A DNA stretch of 64,000 nucleotides from Galbibacter sp035306585 (GCF_035306585.1 NZ_DATGNU010000008.1:5331-69330); one strand, 5' to 3'; shown: positions 8,059 through 16,283, counted from the stretch's first letter. Numbers and translations are program-made. The notes: generated by a model not told the origin, from the sequence alone.

Positions 8059-9440
8059 ATTTTATAGCATTTAAGAGACTGGTTTTGAGCTTATTGATGC
8101 TGATGTTTTCTCAAGTCAATGCCCAAAGTATCCGTAAGGATTACCGGGAGATGACCGATTATGAAAAAACAGAATTAGTAAATGCATTTTACACGATCCG
8201 CTCAACCACTCCTGATAGGATAACGGATATGGCTAATTTTCATATGGATTTTTTCAATTATGACAATATTGACCCTGATGTATTGGATATCCATTTTAAC
8301 TTACCAGATGAACCTGAAAAAGAAATTTTCTTAGCATGGCACCGCCGATTTATTTTCGAAATGGAGCAGGTGATGCAAGCAATCAATCCAAGAATTAGCA
8401 TCCCTTTTTGGGATTCTTCTCAGGATCAATCGCCAAGCGCTGCTTTGTGGGATGAGGATTTTATGGGGAGTTTTAATTCTAATTGGGGCTTGGGGCGTCG
8501 TTTAGGACTCTATAATGATTTGCCCTCACCAAGTAATGTATCCAACCTGATGCTTGAGACTGATTTTTTTGAATTTTCGGATGACTTTGAACGGCAAACA
8601 CCGCATTCTGGAGCCCATAGATGGGTCTCTGGTGCAATGATAACCTCGGCCTCTCCAAGAGATCCCGTATTTTACCTCCACCATGCCTATATAGATAAAT
8701 TGTGGCACGATTGGGAAGAGCTTCATCATACCTCTTTTTACTTGAGAAATGATATGATCCGTTACGATGGTACGTATGTTTTCGGTGGAGAAACACTTCC
8801 GGTTGTAGACCCAAATGATATTCTAGATTCGCGTGCTTTAGGAGTGTTTTATGCCGAGAATGAATTGGCTGAGTTGGATAATTACATCATCAGTAATACC
8901 TATAATGACCCAGAATACTTTTACTATCAGTATACCATCCAAGCAGGTGCTAATTTTGTTGCTACTCCTGGAAGTAGTGCTGTTATAGAGTCGGTAAATG
9001 AAGTGGTATTGCAGCCTGGATTTCTGGCTCAAAGTGGGGCAGAGCTATTGGTTACCATTGATGATCAAAGTAGTTCTACACTACTGGCTAAGTCTACAAG
9101 TGTATCTGATAAGCGAGAAGTAAATCCTTTTGATCCCGTAGAATTAGAGCAAGTATGGCTTTGGAGTGAAGGAGATGTTGATCCTGACGATGCGGTGGTA
9201 ATTATTAAGACTTTCCCTAATCCATTTGATAGTCATATCACCATCAAATTGGATAAGAAGCGTGATTGCGTAATCGAAATATACAACATGGTAGGAGCAT
9301 TGATCAAACAAGTAGTCTTTGAATTTACAGACACTTTAGAGGTTAAGAATCTCTATGGATTGGCTCCTGGTACCTACGTTATAAAGGTAGTTGATTCGCA
9401 TGGAAAAACCTTGGTGGTGAAAAAAGTAATTAAAATGTAA
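8055..9440 (+). CDS. secreted tyrosinase (type-3 copper) with T9SS sorting domain
   Basis: A 461-residue protein with a signal peptide (residues 1-23). The catalytic domain (about 30-265) has the CuA histidines at H63, H80 and H96 (AWHRRFIFEME) and the CuB histidines at H184 and H188 (HSGAHRW) plus the HH pair at 209-210 in DPVFYLHHAYIDKLW. Tyrosinases oxidise monophenols and diphenols to quinones with O2. A linker domain (about 290-336, EVVLQPGFLAQSGAELLVTI) precedes a type-A T9SS C-terminal domain (about 385-461, FPNPFDSHITI ... LAPGTYVIKV). So the enzyme should cross the outer membrane through the Por system and be released or attached to the surface. It overlaps the FN3 gene by 4 bp. No caddie-type chaperone is apparent. 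Confidence 0.9.
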   Translation: MNFIAFKRLVLSLLMLMFSQVNAQSIRKDYREMTDYEKTELVNAFYTIRSTTPDRITDMANFHMDFFNYDNIDPDVLDIHFNLPDEPEKEIFLAWHRRFIFEMEQVMQAINPRISIPFWDSSQDQSPSAALWDEDFMGSFNSNWGLGRRLGLYNDLPSPSNVSNLMLETDFFEFSDDFERQTPHSGAHRWVSGAMITSASPRDPVFYLHHAYIDKLWHDWEELHHTSFYLRNDMIRYDGTYVFGGETLPVVDPNDILDSRALGVFYAENELAELDNYIISNTYNDPEYFYYQYTIQAGANFVATPGSSAVIESVNEVVLQPGFLAQSGAELLVTIDDQSSSTLLAKSTSVSDKREVNPFDPVELEQVWLWSEGDVDPDDAVVIIKTFPNPFDSHITIKLDKKRDCVIEIYNMVGALIKQVVFEFTDTLEVKNLYGLAPGTYVIKVVDSHGKTLVVKKVIKM

Positions 9441-9442
9441 TC

Positions 9443-9772
9443 ATGTATCGAGTTTGTTATTTTATCGTTCTTGGCATGATCACCATTGTTTATGCGAAAA
9501 CCTGTCAAAAAAGTTATCGCATTGAAAATAATACTCCTTATACAATTTCCAATATACAGCTCTTTGATCATAATGTAGACCATAGAATTCCGCCTTACGG
9601 TTATATTAAAGGGCATGCCGATTTTGAAAGTAAACAAGGATCGGTATTAATGTTTAGTGCCGATAGTTTGAATTTTGGTGTTTATATAAAATTTCCTAAG
9701 GAGAGTGAGCAGTTTCAAATTAAAATAGATAGCATTAACACTGCTACTCGTGCAGTAATTATCTCCCAATAA
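9443..9772 (+). CDS. small exported protein of unknown function
   Basis: A 109-residue protein starting 2 bp after the tyrosinase stop. Residues 1-18 are a short hydrophobic signal (MYRVCYFIVLGMITIVYA); two cysteines (positions 5 and 21) flank its end. The mature part is predicted mainly beta (YRIENNTPYTISNIQLFD, KGHADFESKQGSVLMFS). I do not recognise a family. The tight spacing makes it a probable third member of the FN3-tyrosinase operon, where a copper-delivery or folding role would be conceivable, but it has no His-rich or Met-rich stretch to support that. Confidence 0.6.
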   Translation: MYRVCYFIVLGMITIVYAKTCQKSYRIENNTPYTISNIQLFDHNVDHRIPPYGYIKGHADFESKQGSVLMFSADSLNFGVYIKFPKESEQFQIKIDSINTATRAVIISQ

Positions 9773-9856
9773 GTTTATTTAGACACTTTTTTATAAAGGG
9801 TGATTTATAAACAGCTTAGTACTAATTCAATGTAACTCCTTAGTTAAAGGATCTCT

Positions 9857-10438
9857 TTAGTTGTCGTTCAAGCCGATTCCCTGTAGAATTTTAGGGCTAC
9901 ATTTCTGAATTCTTGCCACTTTGGTCTTGGATTGTTTTGCTGAAGAGAAGTGCAGAAGGTAGGCTCGTTGGCGCCCTGGGGTTAAATTATAAAAAGCCTT
10001 TTTTAGTGCTGGATCCTTTTCCAGTGCTTGTTTAAATTCCGTTACTATCTCAAAATCTTTCGTTTGCTTAAAAGTTACTTTAAGACCAGCTTTTTCCACT
10101 TCAATGGCCTCAAAGATATATTCTCTGATTTTTGATTCTAGTTGTCTTATATCCTCTAAATCAGTGAATCTCAAATGTCTAGCTGATTGGGTGTTTTTAG
10201 TTTGCTGTATTAAGATATTATATGGATCTTTTAATAGGACCCCCTTATGGAATAAAATGGCACAATAGTGTTTAAATCCATGGATTAGTATCAAATTGGT
10301 ATTTTGATAGGAATAACAAGGTACACCCCATTTTAGATTTTCTTGTAATCCACATGCTAAAATGATTCGGCGAAGTTGTCTGTAGCACGCTTGCCATTTA
10401 CTTTGTTTTTCGAAGAAAAAATCTACTTTGGGATTCAT
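9857..10438 (-). CDS. YdeI/OmpD-associated family protein (DUF1801 plus OmdA)
   Basis: A 193-residue cytoplasmic protein. Residues about 15-110 match the DUF1801 fold (LRRIILACGLQENLKWGVPCYSYQNTNLILIHGFKHYCAILFHKG split over several strands), and the C-terminal part (about 130-190) has the bacteriocin-protection/OmdA pattern (ALEKDPALKKAFYNLTPGRQRAYLLHF, then a KVARIQKC tail). Members are widespread, small, and have no firmly established biochemical role; some relate to cationic-peptide resistance. The gene stands alone, convergent with the tyrosinase operon. No regulatory signal is clear. Confidence 0.75.
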   Translation of the reverse strand: MNPKVDFFFEKQSKWQACYRQLRRIILACGLQENLKWGVPCYSYQNTNLILIHGFKHYCAILFHKGVLLKDPYNILIQQTKNTQSARHLRFTDLEDIRQLESKIREYIFEAIEVEKAGLKVTFKQTKDFEIVTEFKQALEKDPALKKAFYNLTPGRQRAYLLHFSSAKQSKTKVARIQKCSPKILQGIGLNDN

Positions 10439-10493
10439 TTAGTGGTTTTTAATGGGGAGTGAGTTTAGTATTTTTATTTTTATTATAAAAATA

Positions 10494-10521
10494 TAAAAAA
10501 ACCTGGTGGCAAGCCACCAGG
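10494..10521 (-). terminator. intrinsic terminator of the porin/amt/P-II operon
   Basis: A perfect 9-bp stem CCTGGTGGC (10502-10510) / GCCACCAGG (10513-10521) is followed on the minus strand by a run of seven U. It lies about 70 bp downstream of the barrel-protein stop. Confidence 0.85.
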
Positions 10522-10589
10522 GAAAGTAAAGTGTAATTACTCACTATATTCAATGGCTGATTGAATATGCTTTTTTGCTAGATACTTTT

Positions 10590-11660
10590 TTAAAAAGAGT
10601 ACACAGCAGCCAACAGGAAGGAAGCCAAATGCTCACTTGGCATGGCGTCCATATCGTAAAACACCTCTTCGGATGCAGTATCAAAGCGCAGTTCAGGCTT
10701 GAGGGTTAAGTTTTCAATGGTGTAATTCCCAGTGATGGTAAATTCAAAAACCTCTGCGTCTTGATCTGTATTTAATCCAAAAACACCAACACCCCCATCA
10801 AACTCCTTAAAATATTCTCCTCTGAGCCCAATGGCAAATCGCTCTGAAGTAGTGAGTTGTGGGTATAATGCAAATCCATAAAACCCTGAACCGTCGGTTG
10901 TGTTATAGGTTGAGTTTATCCCAAGAAAGATGCTTGGACTTAGATTCAATCCACCAGTGTAATCTACCTGAAAAGTACTACCAGGTACTGCTGTTTGTTC
11001 CCCGTATATAAAATTAAGGTATTGGCTCTTATATCCGAATTGAACACCTGCTGTATAACTACCGTCTAAGTTTATTTCGGTAAAGTCAGTGCTGTTCATT
11101 ATGGCAAGCATTAAAGTGAAGTCTTCCGAGAGGGTTAAATCCATTTTAATTCCTGTATGGGAGAAAGGGCCATACGAAAACATATAGGAGGTTGAGTAAT
11201 TAAAATTACCCACAGGGGAGATCACCTCATAACCTAGAAAGGTGTTGAAGTTTCCCATGGTTAATCTAAGTTTTTCAGAAAGGTTCCAATAGACGTAAAG
11301 TTGATTTACAATATTAGAAGAGCCTGTGGATAAAAATACAGCATCTTCTCCTCGAGGGCCAAATGCTAAATCCGCCACAAAACCGACTTTTTCGCCTTGA
11401 TAGCTGGCCACTAAGTTGGCCATTCCTAAGGAGAATCCACTCCTGTTTGCAAATGCAGTGGCAGGGGTGTTGAAATATGAATTTTCTTGTAAATCCTCAA
11501 AGGCTTCATTGGTGCCTGTTAAATTTGTTTTCCAATAAAGATCTGCCGAACCGTGCAGGTTAAACTTTTCTCCAATTTGTCCAAAGGTGAGAAAACAGGA
11601 GAGGGAACATATGGAAAAGAGAACTTTTTTTACGTTATTTGACACAGCTAATGCTTTCAT
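10590..11660 (-). CDS. outer-membrane beta-barrel protein (porin-like)
   Basis: A 356-residue protein with a signal peptide (about residues 1-27, ending FLTFG) and alternating amphipathic strands throughout (FSLGMANLVASYQGEKVGFVADLAFG, FTLMLAIMNS, GVQFGYKSQYLNFIYGEQ), ending in a terminal aromatic (AAVYSF) as expected for outer-membrane barrels. It resembles the Bacteroidota BBP2-like/OmpL47-type putative porin group. Position directly downstream of amt and P-II genes, with a shared terminator, suggests it provides ammonium or small-solute access across the outer membrane under nitrogen limitation; that is inference from context only. A hairpin separates it from amt. Confidence 0.75.
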   Translation of the reverse strand: MKALAVSNNVKKVLFSICSLSCFLTFGQIGEKFNLHGSADLYWKTNLTGTNEAFEDLQENSYFNTPATAFANRSGFSLGMANLVASYQGEKVGFVADLAFGPRGEDAVFLSTGSSNIVNQLYVYWNLSEKLRLTMGNFNTFLGYEVISPVGNFNYSTSYMFSYGPFSHTGIKMDLTLSEDFTLMLAIMNSTDFTEINLDGSYTAGVQFGYKSQYLNFIYGEQTAVPGSTFQVDYTGGLNLSPSIFLGINSTYNTTDGSGFYGFALYPQLTTSERFAIGLRGEYFKEFDGGVGVFGLNTDQDAEVFEFTITGNYTIENLTLKPELRFDTASEEVFYDMDAMPSEHLASFLLAAVYSF

Positions 11661-11734
11661 AATTTATACTTTTAAGGTGAGTTGATATTAAATGAATGTG
11701 ATTTCTATGTTATCGACTTTCGAAAGCGAGCTAA

Positions 11735-11769
11735 GTAACGGAGCATATCGCCAAACACTGCTCCGTTAC
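11735..11769 (-). terminator. intercistronic hairpin between amt and the porin-like gene
   Basis: A perfect 11-bp inverted repeat GTAACGGAGCA (11735-11745) / TGCTCCGTTAC (11759-11769) with a 13-base loop. On the minus strand no U tract follows it, so partial termination or mRNA end-protection of the upstream glnK-amt segment is more likely than full termination. Confidence 0.5.
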
Positions 11770-11790
11770 ATTTTGCCCGAAATTCGACCA

Positions 11791-13020
11791 TTAACGGTCT
11801 ATCGTAAAGTCAGGATAGGCATCTCCGTGGTGCTCGTGAATGTCAAGCCCATCAATTTCTTCTTCTTTTGTAACGCGTAGACCCATGGTCTTATTAAGGA
11901 TAAGTAATACTAGATAGGAACTTCCTATAGCCCAAGTAAACACACTCAAGACACCTATTGTTTGGATACCAAGTTGCGTAAAACCACCTCCGAATAAAAG
12001 ACCACCTTCAGTTGCGAATACGCCTACTAGAATCGTACCTATAGCGCCACAAATACCATGAACTGATACAGCTCCGACAGGATCATCGATTTTAAACTTT
12101 TTATCCAATACCTCAATGGCAAAGATGACAGCAATCCCACACAATATTCCTATTATAGCAGCACCACCTGGACTAACCACTGAACAACCAGCAGTTACGC
12201 CTACTAGACCCGCTAAAGCACCATTTAAACTCATAGAAATTTCCGGTTTTCCATATCGAATCCAAGTCAGGGTAATTGCGGTAATTAAACCAGCGGCCGC
12301 CGAAAGATTGGTGTTTATAATGATTGCGGGGACGTTAAAGACGCTCTCACCGCTTATGGCTAACTCTGAACCTCCATTAAAACCAAACCAACCCATCCAT
12401 AGAATAAAGACCCCTAATGCTCCATACATCATGTTGTGTCCTGGAATGGCGTTAGAACTTCCTTCGGTATATTTTCCGATTCTTGGACCAACCATGGCGG
12501 CCATAACTAGTGCGGCACAACCTCCTACACCATGGACTACCGTAGAACCTGCGAAGTCTATAAATCCTAAATCCGTTAACCAGCCATCTCCTTGCCATAT
12601 CCAATGTCCAGAAACAGGATAAATTAACGTGGTGATTATAAGGGAAAAGATGATGTATGCTGAAAACTTGGTGCGTTCAGCAATGGCACCAGAGACGATC
12701 GTTGCTGTAGTGGCACAAAATACCGTTTGGAAAAATAAATTATGCATATCTTCCCGTACATTGTAGAACAGGGAAGGGGAACCTATAAAACTTCCGATGG
12801 ACTCACCGTACATTAAGGTGTATCCAAACAACCAAAATGCAATGGCTCCAATAGAAAGATCGGCTAAGTTTTTCATCACGATGTTAATGACATTCTTACT
12901 TCTAGTAAAACCTGATTCAATTAGGGTGAACCCTGCTTGCATAAAGAAAACGAGAATTCCAGCAATAATAATCCAAAGTATGTCCAGTACTGCATTTACC
13001 TCTATAATATTTGATTCCAT
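11791..13020 (-). CDS. amt: ammonium transporter (Amt family)
   Basis: A 409-residue inner-membrane channel with about 11 transmembrane helices. Family landmarks visible are the N-terminal FMQAGFTLIESGFTRSKN, DFAGSTVVHGVGG carrying the structural Asp and the first pore histidine, the WFGFNGGS aromatic/Phe-gate region, and VSVHGICGAIGT with the second pore histidine. It conducts ammonium/ammonia across the inner membrane for assimilation. It has no long N-terminal signal region, as in other Bacteroidota Amt proteins. The gene is 27 bp downstream of the P-II gene, the classic glnK-amtB pairing in which P-II blocks the channel when nitrogen is sufficient. Confidence 0.95.
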   Translation of the reverse strand: MESNIIEVNAVLDILWIIIAGILVFFMQAGFTLIESGFTRSKNVINIVMKNLADLSIGAIAFWLFGYTLMYGESIGSFIGSPSLFYNVREDMHNLFFQTVFCATTATIVSGAIAERTKFSAYIIFSLIITTLIYPVSGHWIWQGDGWLTDLGFIDFAGSTVVHGVGGCAALVMAAMVGPRIGKYTEGSSNAIPGHNMMYGALGVFILWMGWFGFNGGSELAISGESVFNVPAIIINTNLSAAAGLITAITLTWIRYGKPEISMSLNGALAGLVGVTAGCSVVSPGGAAIIGILCGIAVIFAIEVLDKKFKIDDPVGAVSVHGICGAIGTILVGVFATEGGLLFGGGFTQLGIQTIGVLSVFTWAIGSSYLVLLILNKTMGLRVTKEEEIDGLDIHEHHGDAYPDFTIDR

Positions 13021-13047
13021 TCTATAATTTTTTTAAGTTATTGTTGA

Positions 13048-13386
13048 TTAGTTCAGTGATTCTTGTCCTTTTTCTCGTGTTCTAATCCTGTAAACCTCAA
13101 GGACTTCAGACACGACTATTTTACCATCTCCTACATTACCGGTATAGGCGGACTTAAGGATGGCTTCAATGGTGCGATCTAAAAAAGCATCTGAAACAAC
13201 AATGGATATGTAGCGTCTTTGAATGTCAGTGGTGCTATAGCTAACTCCACGATAGACATGGCCTTTTTTTTCATTACCAACGCCTGTGACATCCCAATAG
13301 CTAAAAAAATTTACTTCAACTTGATGAAGAGCGTCCCGCACTTGATCAAATTTTGATTTGCGAATAATAGCTTCAATTTTTTTCAT
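13048..13386 (-). CDS. P-II family nitrogen regulator (GlnK-like)
   Basis: A 112-residue P-II protein: MKKIEAIIRKSKFDQVRDAL start, T-loop with GHVYRGVSY, and TGNVGDGKIVV nucleotide site. The tyrosine equivalent to E. coli Y51 is kept (Y50). However the T-loop is one residue shorter than E. coli GlnB and the 2-oxoglutarate ligands differ by eye: Q39 aligns with Glu (NEKKG) and K58 with Arg (R57). It therefore may respond to effectors differently from enteric GlnK. It sits first in the operon with amt, whose channel it should gate. Upstream are two 53-bp-spaced direct repeats. Confidence 0.92.
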   Translation of the reverse strand: MKKIEAIIRKSKFDQVRDALHQVEVNFFSYWDVTGVGNEKKGHVYRGVSYSTTDIQRRYISIVVSDAFLDRTIEAILKSAYTGNVGDGKIVVSEVLEVYRIRTREKGQESLN

Positions 13387-13692
13387 AATTAAGAGTTTTG
13401 TTTGAATAAAACTATAGTAATTATGAATTACTTGATAAAATAATAGGGGTATATTTAAAATTTTTATTGAATTATTATTTTAACCCCCGTCAAAATATGG
13501 GGTATATATAAAAATTTAATGAATTTTATTAACTTGAATTTTAGAAAATGGCAAATAAAGGTGAAAAAATATGAACGAATGTTTTCTCTCCGTTAAAAAT
13601 GGAATATCGTTTTGACCATGTTCGATCATGTAAATAAAATGGCCTTATGATGATTGCTAAGGTAATAGTAGAGGCTAAAAAAGGGGGGGCTT
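13387..13692. other. regulatory intergenic region upstream of the P-II/amt operon
   Basis: A very AT-rich 306-bp gap between the P-II gene start and the crcB stop. I find no gene. The only strong structure is the pair of GGGGTATAT-type repeats listed separately; the promoter of the P-II operon must lie between them and 13387. Confidence 0.6.
13446..13525. repeat. direct repeat GGGGTATATWTAAAA, two copies 53 bp apart
   Basis: GGGGTATATTTAAAA begins at 13446 and GGGGTATATATAAAA at 13499, each followed by a similar A/T stretch ending TGAAT. Spacing of 53 bp is five helical turns. They lie 60 and 113 bp upstream of the P-II start on the opposite strand and are candidate nitrogen-control operator sites. 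Confidence 0.65.
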
Positions 13693-14064
13693 TTAAAGGA
13701 ATTTGACCAGCCAAAATCCAAGGGCAACAAAACCAATCCCTAAAACTAATGAGGCAGTAGTGTAGCCGATAAAGGAGAGAAAATCACCTGATTTTAAAAA
13801 TAAGGTGTTTTCATAAGAAAAAGTGGAAAATGTAGTGAATCCACCACAAAACCCAATGACAAGAAATGCCAATTGATGTGAAGATAGGTTTTGAGTTTTC
13901 AAAGAATATCCCATTAATAGACCGATTAATAAACTTCCTAAGCAGTTAACCACCAAGGTGCCGTATGGAATTATATTAATGGAATTTCTCAGTAGCTTGC
14001 TTATAGCATAGCGCAGAATACTTCCAGTTCCACCTCCAATAAATATTAGTAAAAGCTGCTTCAT
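13693..14064 (-). CDS. crcB: fluoride efflux channel CrcB/Fluc
   Basis: A 123-residue four-helix inner-membrane protein. It begins with GGGTGSILRYAISK, has the NCLGSLLIG segment, and carries the conserved GGFTTFSTFSYE motif whose phenylalanines and threonines line the fluoride pore. Fluc channels work as antiparallel dimers that export fluoride. Length is normal for the family. It is 26 bp downstream of the SRPBCC gene on the same strand. The short leader leaves no room for a fluoride riboswitch next to the gene, so control, if any, would come from the upstream gene's promoter. Confidence 0.93.
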   Translation of the reverse strand: MKQLLLIFIGGGTGSILRYAISKLLRNSINIIPYGTLVVNCLGSLLIGLLMGYSLKTQNLSSHQLAFLVIGFCGGFTTFSTFSYENTLFLKSGDFLSFIGYTTASLVLGIGFVALGFWLVKFL

Positions 14065-14090
14065 TTATGTTGCTTTGAAGTTATCAGCAA

Positions 14091-15137
14091 TTATTCTGTT
14101 TCTATAATAGGAATGTAAATATCTGTTTCTAAATCAGCAGGGTTTGGGTAGTTTTCTGGGCATTTAATATAAATTTCCAGTTCGTCCCTTTGTGCATCGA
14201 TAGTGTACCCGTTCTTTACCAGGTGTTCTTTTGTTTTCGCCCAAGCCTCTTTTGCGTTGGAGTAATCACCGAAAAGCGTGGCTTTGTAGTAACCTCCAGG
14301 AGGGATGTAACCGCATAGTATAGTGCTTCCTTTTGGGGTGATAATGCGATCACTTACGGGGATGGCTGCAGAGACAATAGCAGTTCGATCTACCGTGTCC
14401 CACTGTATAAATTTTACAAATGGCTTACTCGATGGTGTGATGTCATTGTGTTCCATAAAGGCGGAAACTTCAGTGAATATCCGGTCGGTACTAGTGGTGA
14501 TATCATTGATTTTGGTACTAACGGTTTGATAGAGGTAAAATCCTCCTCCATACTGGGTTGGTCCCAAGATGTCAATTTTGTAGCGCTTCATGTTTTGTGT
14601 AATTACGCTATCCAAATTGTGAAGTCCTTTGGCAAAGTCCCTTGCAAAATGTTGTACTCTACTTCGATCCACTAAGGCCAGGAGTTTATCTGTAAAACCA
14701 AAAGTTCCTTCAATGCCCGAGGTTACAATGATCCCTTCCCCATTGGCGGTAGGGTTAAAAGCCCAAAATCGCCGTGCTGTTTTATCTTGTGGCTTATGAA
14801 ATTCTACTTTTTGGCTGATGGAGTCATTGGAAAAGTATGTGGTGGTAATTCTACCACTTCCATAAAGTTTACTGTCCCAGCTACACGTAGCACTATCGCC
14901 TTTGAATCGATCTCCAAATGTAATTTTCAAGTCAGGATCCCTGAGGTTCCAAACGCCCCATTGTTGCCATTTGGTAAAATCACTAATATACGATCTGATT
15001 AAGGGTTGTGGCGCCTTTATTACCCGCGTCTTAATAATTTTGAAATCATCAGGTTGTACCGCAACGTATATGGCAAGTCCAATCATTGATATAAGAAGAA
15101 GAAAGATCAGATATTTTAAGATTTTCATAGAGGACAA
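14091..15137 (-). CDS. membrane-anchored SRPBCC / GyrI-like effector-binding protein
   Basis: A 348-residue two-domain protein. An N-terminal membrane anchor (about residues 6-25) is followed by an SRPBCC/polyketide-cyclase-like domain (about 30-180; FKIIKTRVIKAPQPLIRSYI, WQQWGVWNLRDPDLKI). The C-terminal part (about 190-348) resembles the AraC effector-binding/GyrI-like domain (GGFYLYQTVSTKI, GSTILCGYIPPGGYYKATLFGDY broken by strands, LEIYIKCPENYPNPADLETDIYIPI). The latter domain binds small hydrophobic molecules in other proteins, without any DNA-binding part here. Ligand and function are unknown. It is probably cotranscribed with crcB. Confidence 0.75.
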   Translation of the reverse strand: MSSMKILKYLIFLLLISMIGLAIYVAVQPDDFKIIKTRVIKAPQPLIRSYISDFTKWQQWGVWNLRDPDLKITFGDRFKGDSATCSWDSKLYGSGRITTTYFSNDSISQKVEFHKPQDKTARRFWAFNPTANGEGIIVTSGIEGTFGFTDKLLALVDRSRVQHFARDFAKGLHNLDSVITQNMKRYKIDILGPTQYGGGFYLYQTVSTKINDITTSTDRIFTEVSAFMEHNDITPSSKPFVKFIQWDTVDRTAIVSAAIPVSDRIITPKGSTILCGYIPPGGYYKATLFGDYSNAKEAWAKTKEHLVKNGYTIDAQRDELEIYIKCPENYPNPADLETDIYIPIIETE

Positions 15138-15221
15138 TAAAAAGAATTGTTAACAGCTAAAGTACAAAAATACTACCTTCTCTGTTAAGAACAGGAATTG
15201 ACTTTTTTAAAATTTGTCGTA

Positions 15222-15407
15222 CTAAATGGCTTTTTTATAAGCTACATCGTAATCTTTGTCCTTACCCTTGCTTCGTGAGTCCTTTGCATTAGGCTTATTG
15301 TATACTGCCTGTTGTTTCTTCGTTTTGGGTAACTTGTTGACACTAAATACTAGTAAAACCATATTAATTACCAACAAACCAAATAAAATTGAAAAGAAAA
15401 TCATCAT
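15222..15407 (-). CDS. small single-pass membrane protein
   Basis: A 61-residue protein: one N-terminal transmembrane helix (about residues 2-22, MIFFSILFGLLVINMVLLVF) followed by a strongly basic hydrophilic tail (KLPKTKKQQ, KDSRSKGKDKDYD). The separation of a hydrophobic and a charged half, a clean start and a location in an otherwise empty interval argue for a real gene. No family or function is recognised. Confidence 0.55.
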   Translation of the reverse strand: MMIFFSILFGLLVINMVLLVFSVNKLPKTKKQQAVYNKPNAKDSRSKGKDKDYDVAYKKAI

Positions 15408-15518
15408 TGCCTAAGTTGATTGCTTTAGGCAAAGGTAGGCATTTTAAGTCATAAATTCTCCGTTAGAAGTAAAAAAATTACATTTTGTCAATTTTCGATA
15501 CGATTTGCATGATCAATT

Positions 15519-15707
15519 TTAACCTTTTGCCAAGTTTTTAACCACTAATAAAAGGGCGATGAAAATTAGGAATCCAACGAGAATCCATAAGGAACCTTTG
15601 TATTGTTTTTTATGAATTTTTATATCGCGTCTATAGCTCACAAACATCACTATGATAAATACTATGGCAAATATTCCTGCGAATATCATCTGTCCCTGTG
15701 TAAACAT
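15519..15707 (-). CDS. small two-helix membrane protein
   Basis: A 62-residue protein with two transmembrane segments (about 7-26 and 41-58) joined by a basic loop (YRRDIKIHKKQYKG). I recall this layout from flavobacterial genomes as a conserved hypothetical, but I cannot verify that here. It lies between the 61-aa membrane protein and the divergent MazG-like gene. Function unknown. Confidence 0.6.
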   Translation of the reverse strand: MFTQGQMIFAGIFAIVFIIVMFVSYRRDIKIHKKQYKGSLWILVGFLIFIALLLVVKNLAKG

Positions 15708-15793
15708 ATGGCATTAATTTTTGGCAAATTTAGTCAAATTGAATTTAGGAATTCTTAAATTGCTTACTCTTTATTAAAATCAACTCAATTAAA

Positions 15794-16186
15794 ATGAAGG
15801 ATAAATTAAAAAGCGTGGAGAAATTCCACAGGGCTTTTGGACTAGGCGTAGCCGATGCACCTCGAGCAGGTTTAGAAGGCTCTAAAATTGCCTTAAGACA
15901 TAATCTTATGGCAGAAGAGAATAATGAATATTTAGAGGCCGCGAACAGTGGAGATTTAGTCGAGGTTGCCGATGCTCTTGGCGATATGTTGTATATCTTG
16001 TGTGGTACTATTTTAGAGCACGGAATGCAGGATGTGATCGAAGATGTTTTTGCTGAGATCCAATCGAGCAATATGAGTAAACTTGGTGCTGATGGAAAAC
16101 CAATCTATAGAGAGGATGGAAAGGTTCTAAAAGGACCAAACTATTTTAAACCCAATATAGCCAAGCATCTAGGACAATTGAAATAG
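15794..16186 (+). CDS. MazG-like nucleotide pyrophosphohydrolase (PRA-PH superfamily)
   Basis: A 130-residue all-alpha NTP pyrophosphohydrolase. The metal-binding helices show EENNEYLEA and EVADALGDMLYILCG, the ExxE...ExxD pattern of the MazG/HisE/PRA-PH superfamily. It should hydrolyse nucleoside triphosphates, possibly non-canonical ones, to monophosphate and pyrophosphate. The C-terminal YFKPNIAKHLGQ tail matches stand-alone members of this group. It is not the histidine-pathway HisE, since no his gene is nearby and the N-terminus differs. It is monocistronic and ends at a bidirectional hairpin shared with ilvE. Confidence 0.82.
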   Translation: MKDKLKSVEKFHRAFGLGVADAPRAGLEGSKIALRHNLMAEENNEYLEAANSGDLVEVADALGDMLYILCGTILEHGMQDVIEDVFAEIQSSNMSKLGADGKPIYREDGKVLKGPNYFKPNIAKHLGQLK

Positions 16187-16220
16187 TATGTGAGAACGTT
16201 TTTTCGAGTTAAAATAGAAA

Positions 16221-16249
16221 AGCGGTAAAATTCTAAAGATCTTACCGCT
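16221..16249. terminator. bidirectional terminator hairpin between MazG-like gene and ilvE
   Basis: AGCGGTAA (16221-16228) pairs with TTACCGCT (16242-16249). The right side continues into TGCTTTTC and the left, on the minus strand, into TTTCTATTTTA. It sits between convergent genes. Confidence 0.75.
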
Positions 16250-16283
16250 TGCTTTTCAAATATTCTAGTTAGTTCCGATTGGA

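Noticed and set aside
8479..8814. 111-codon minus-strand frame inside the tyrosinase gene
   Set aside because: Shadow frame of a gene with clear copper-site motifs.
12116..12622. 168-codon plus-strand frame antisense to amt
   Set aside because: It is the shadow of the well-supported amt gene; the translated product is proline/alanine-biased and resembles nothing.
14065..14090. Fluoride riboswitch before crcB
   Set aside because: Only 26 bp separate crcB from the upstream gene, too short for the aptamer, and no such fold is seen.
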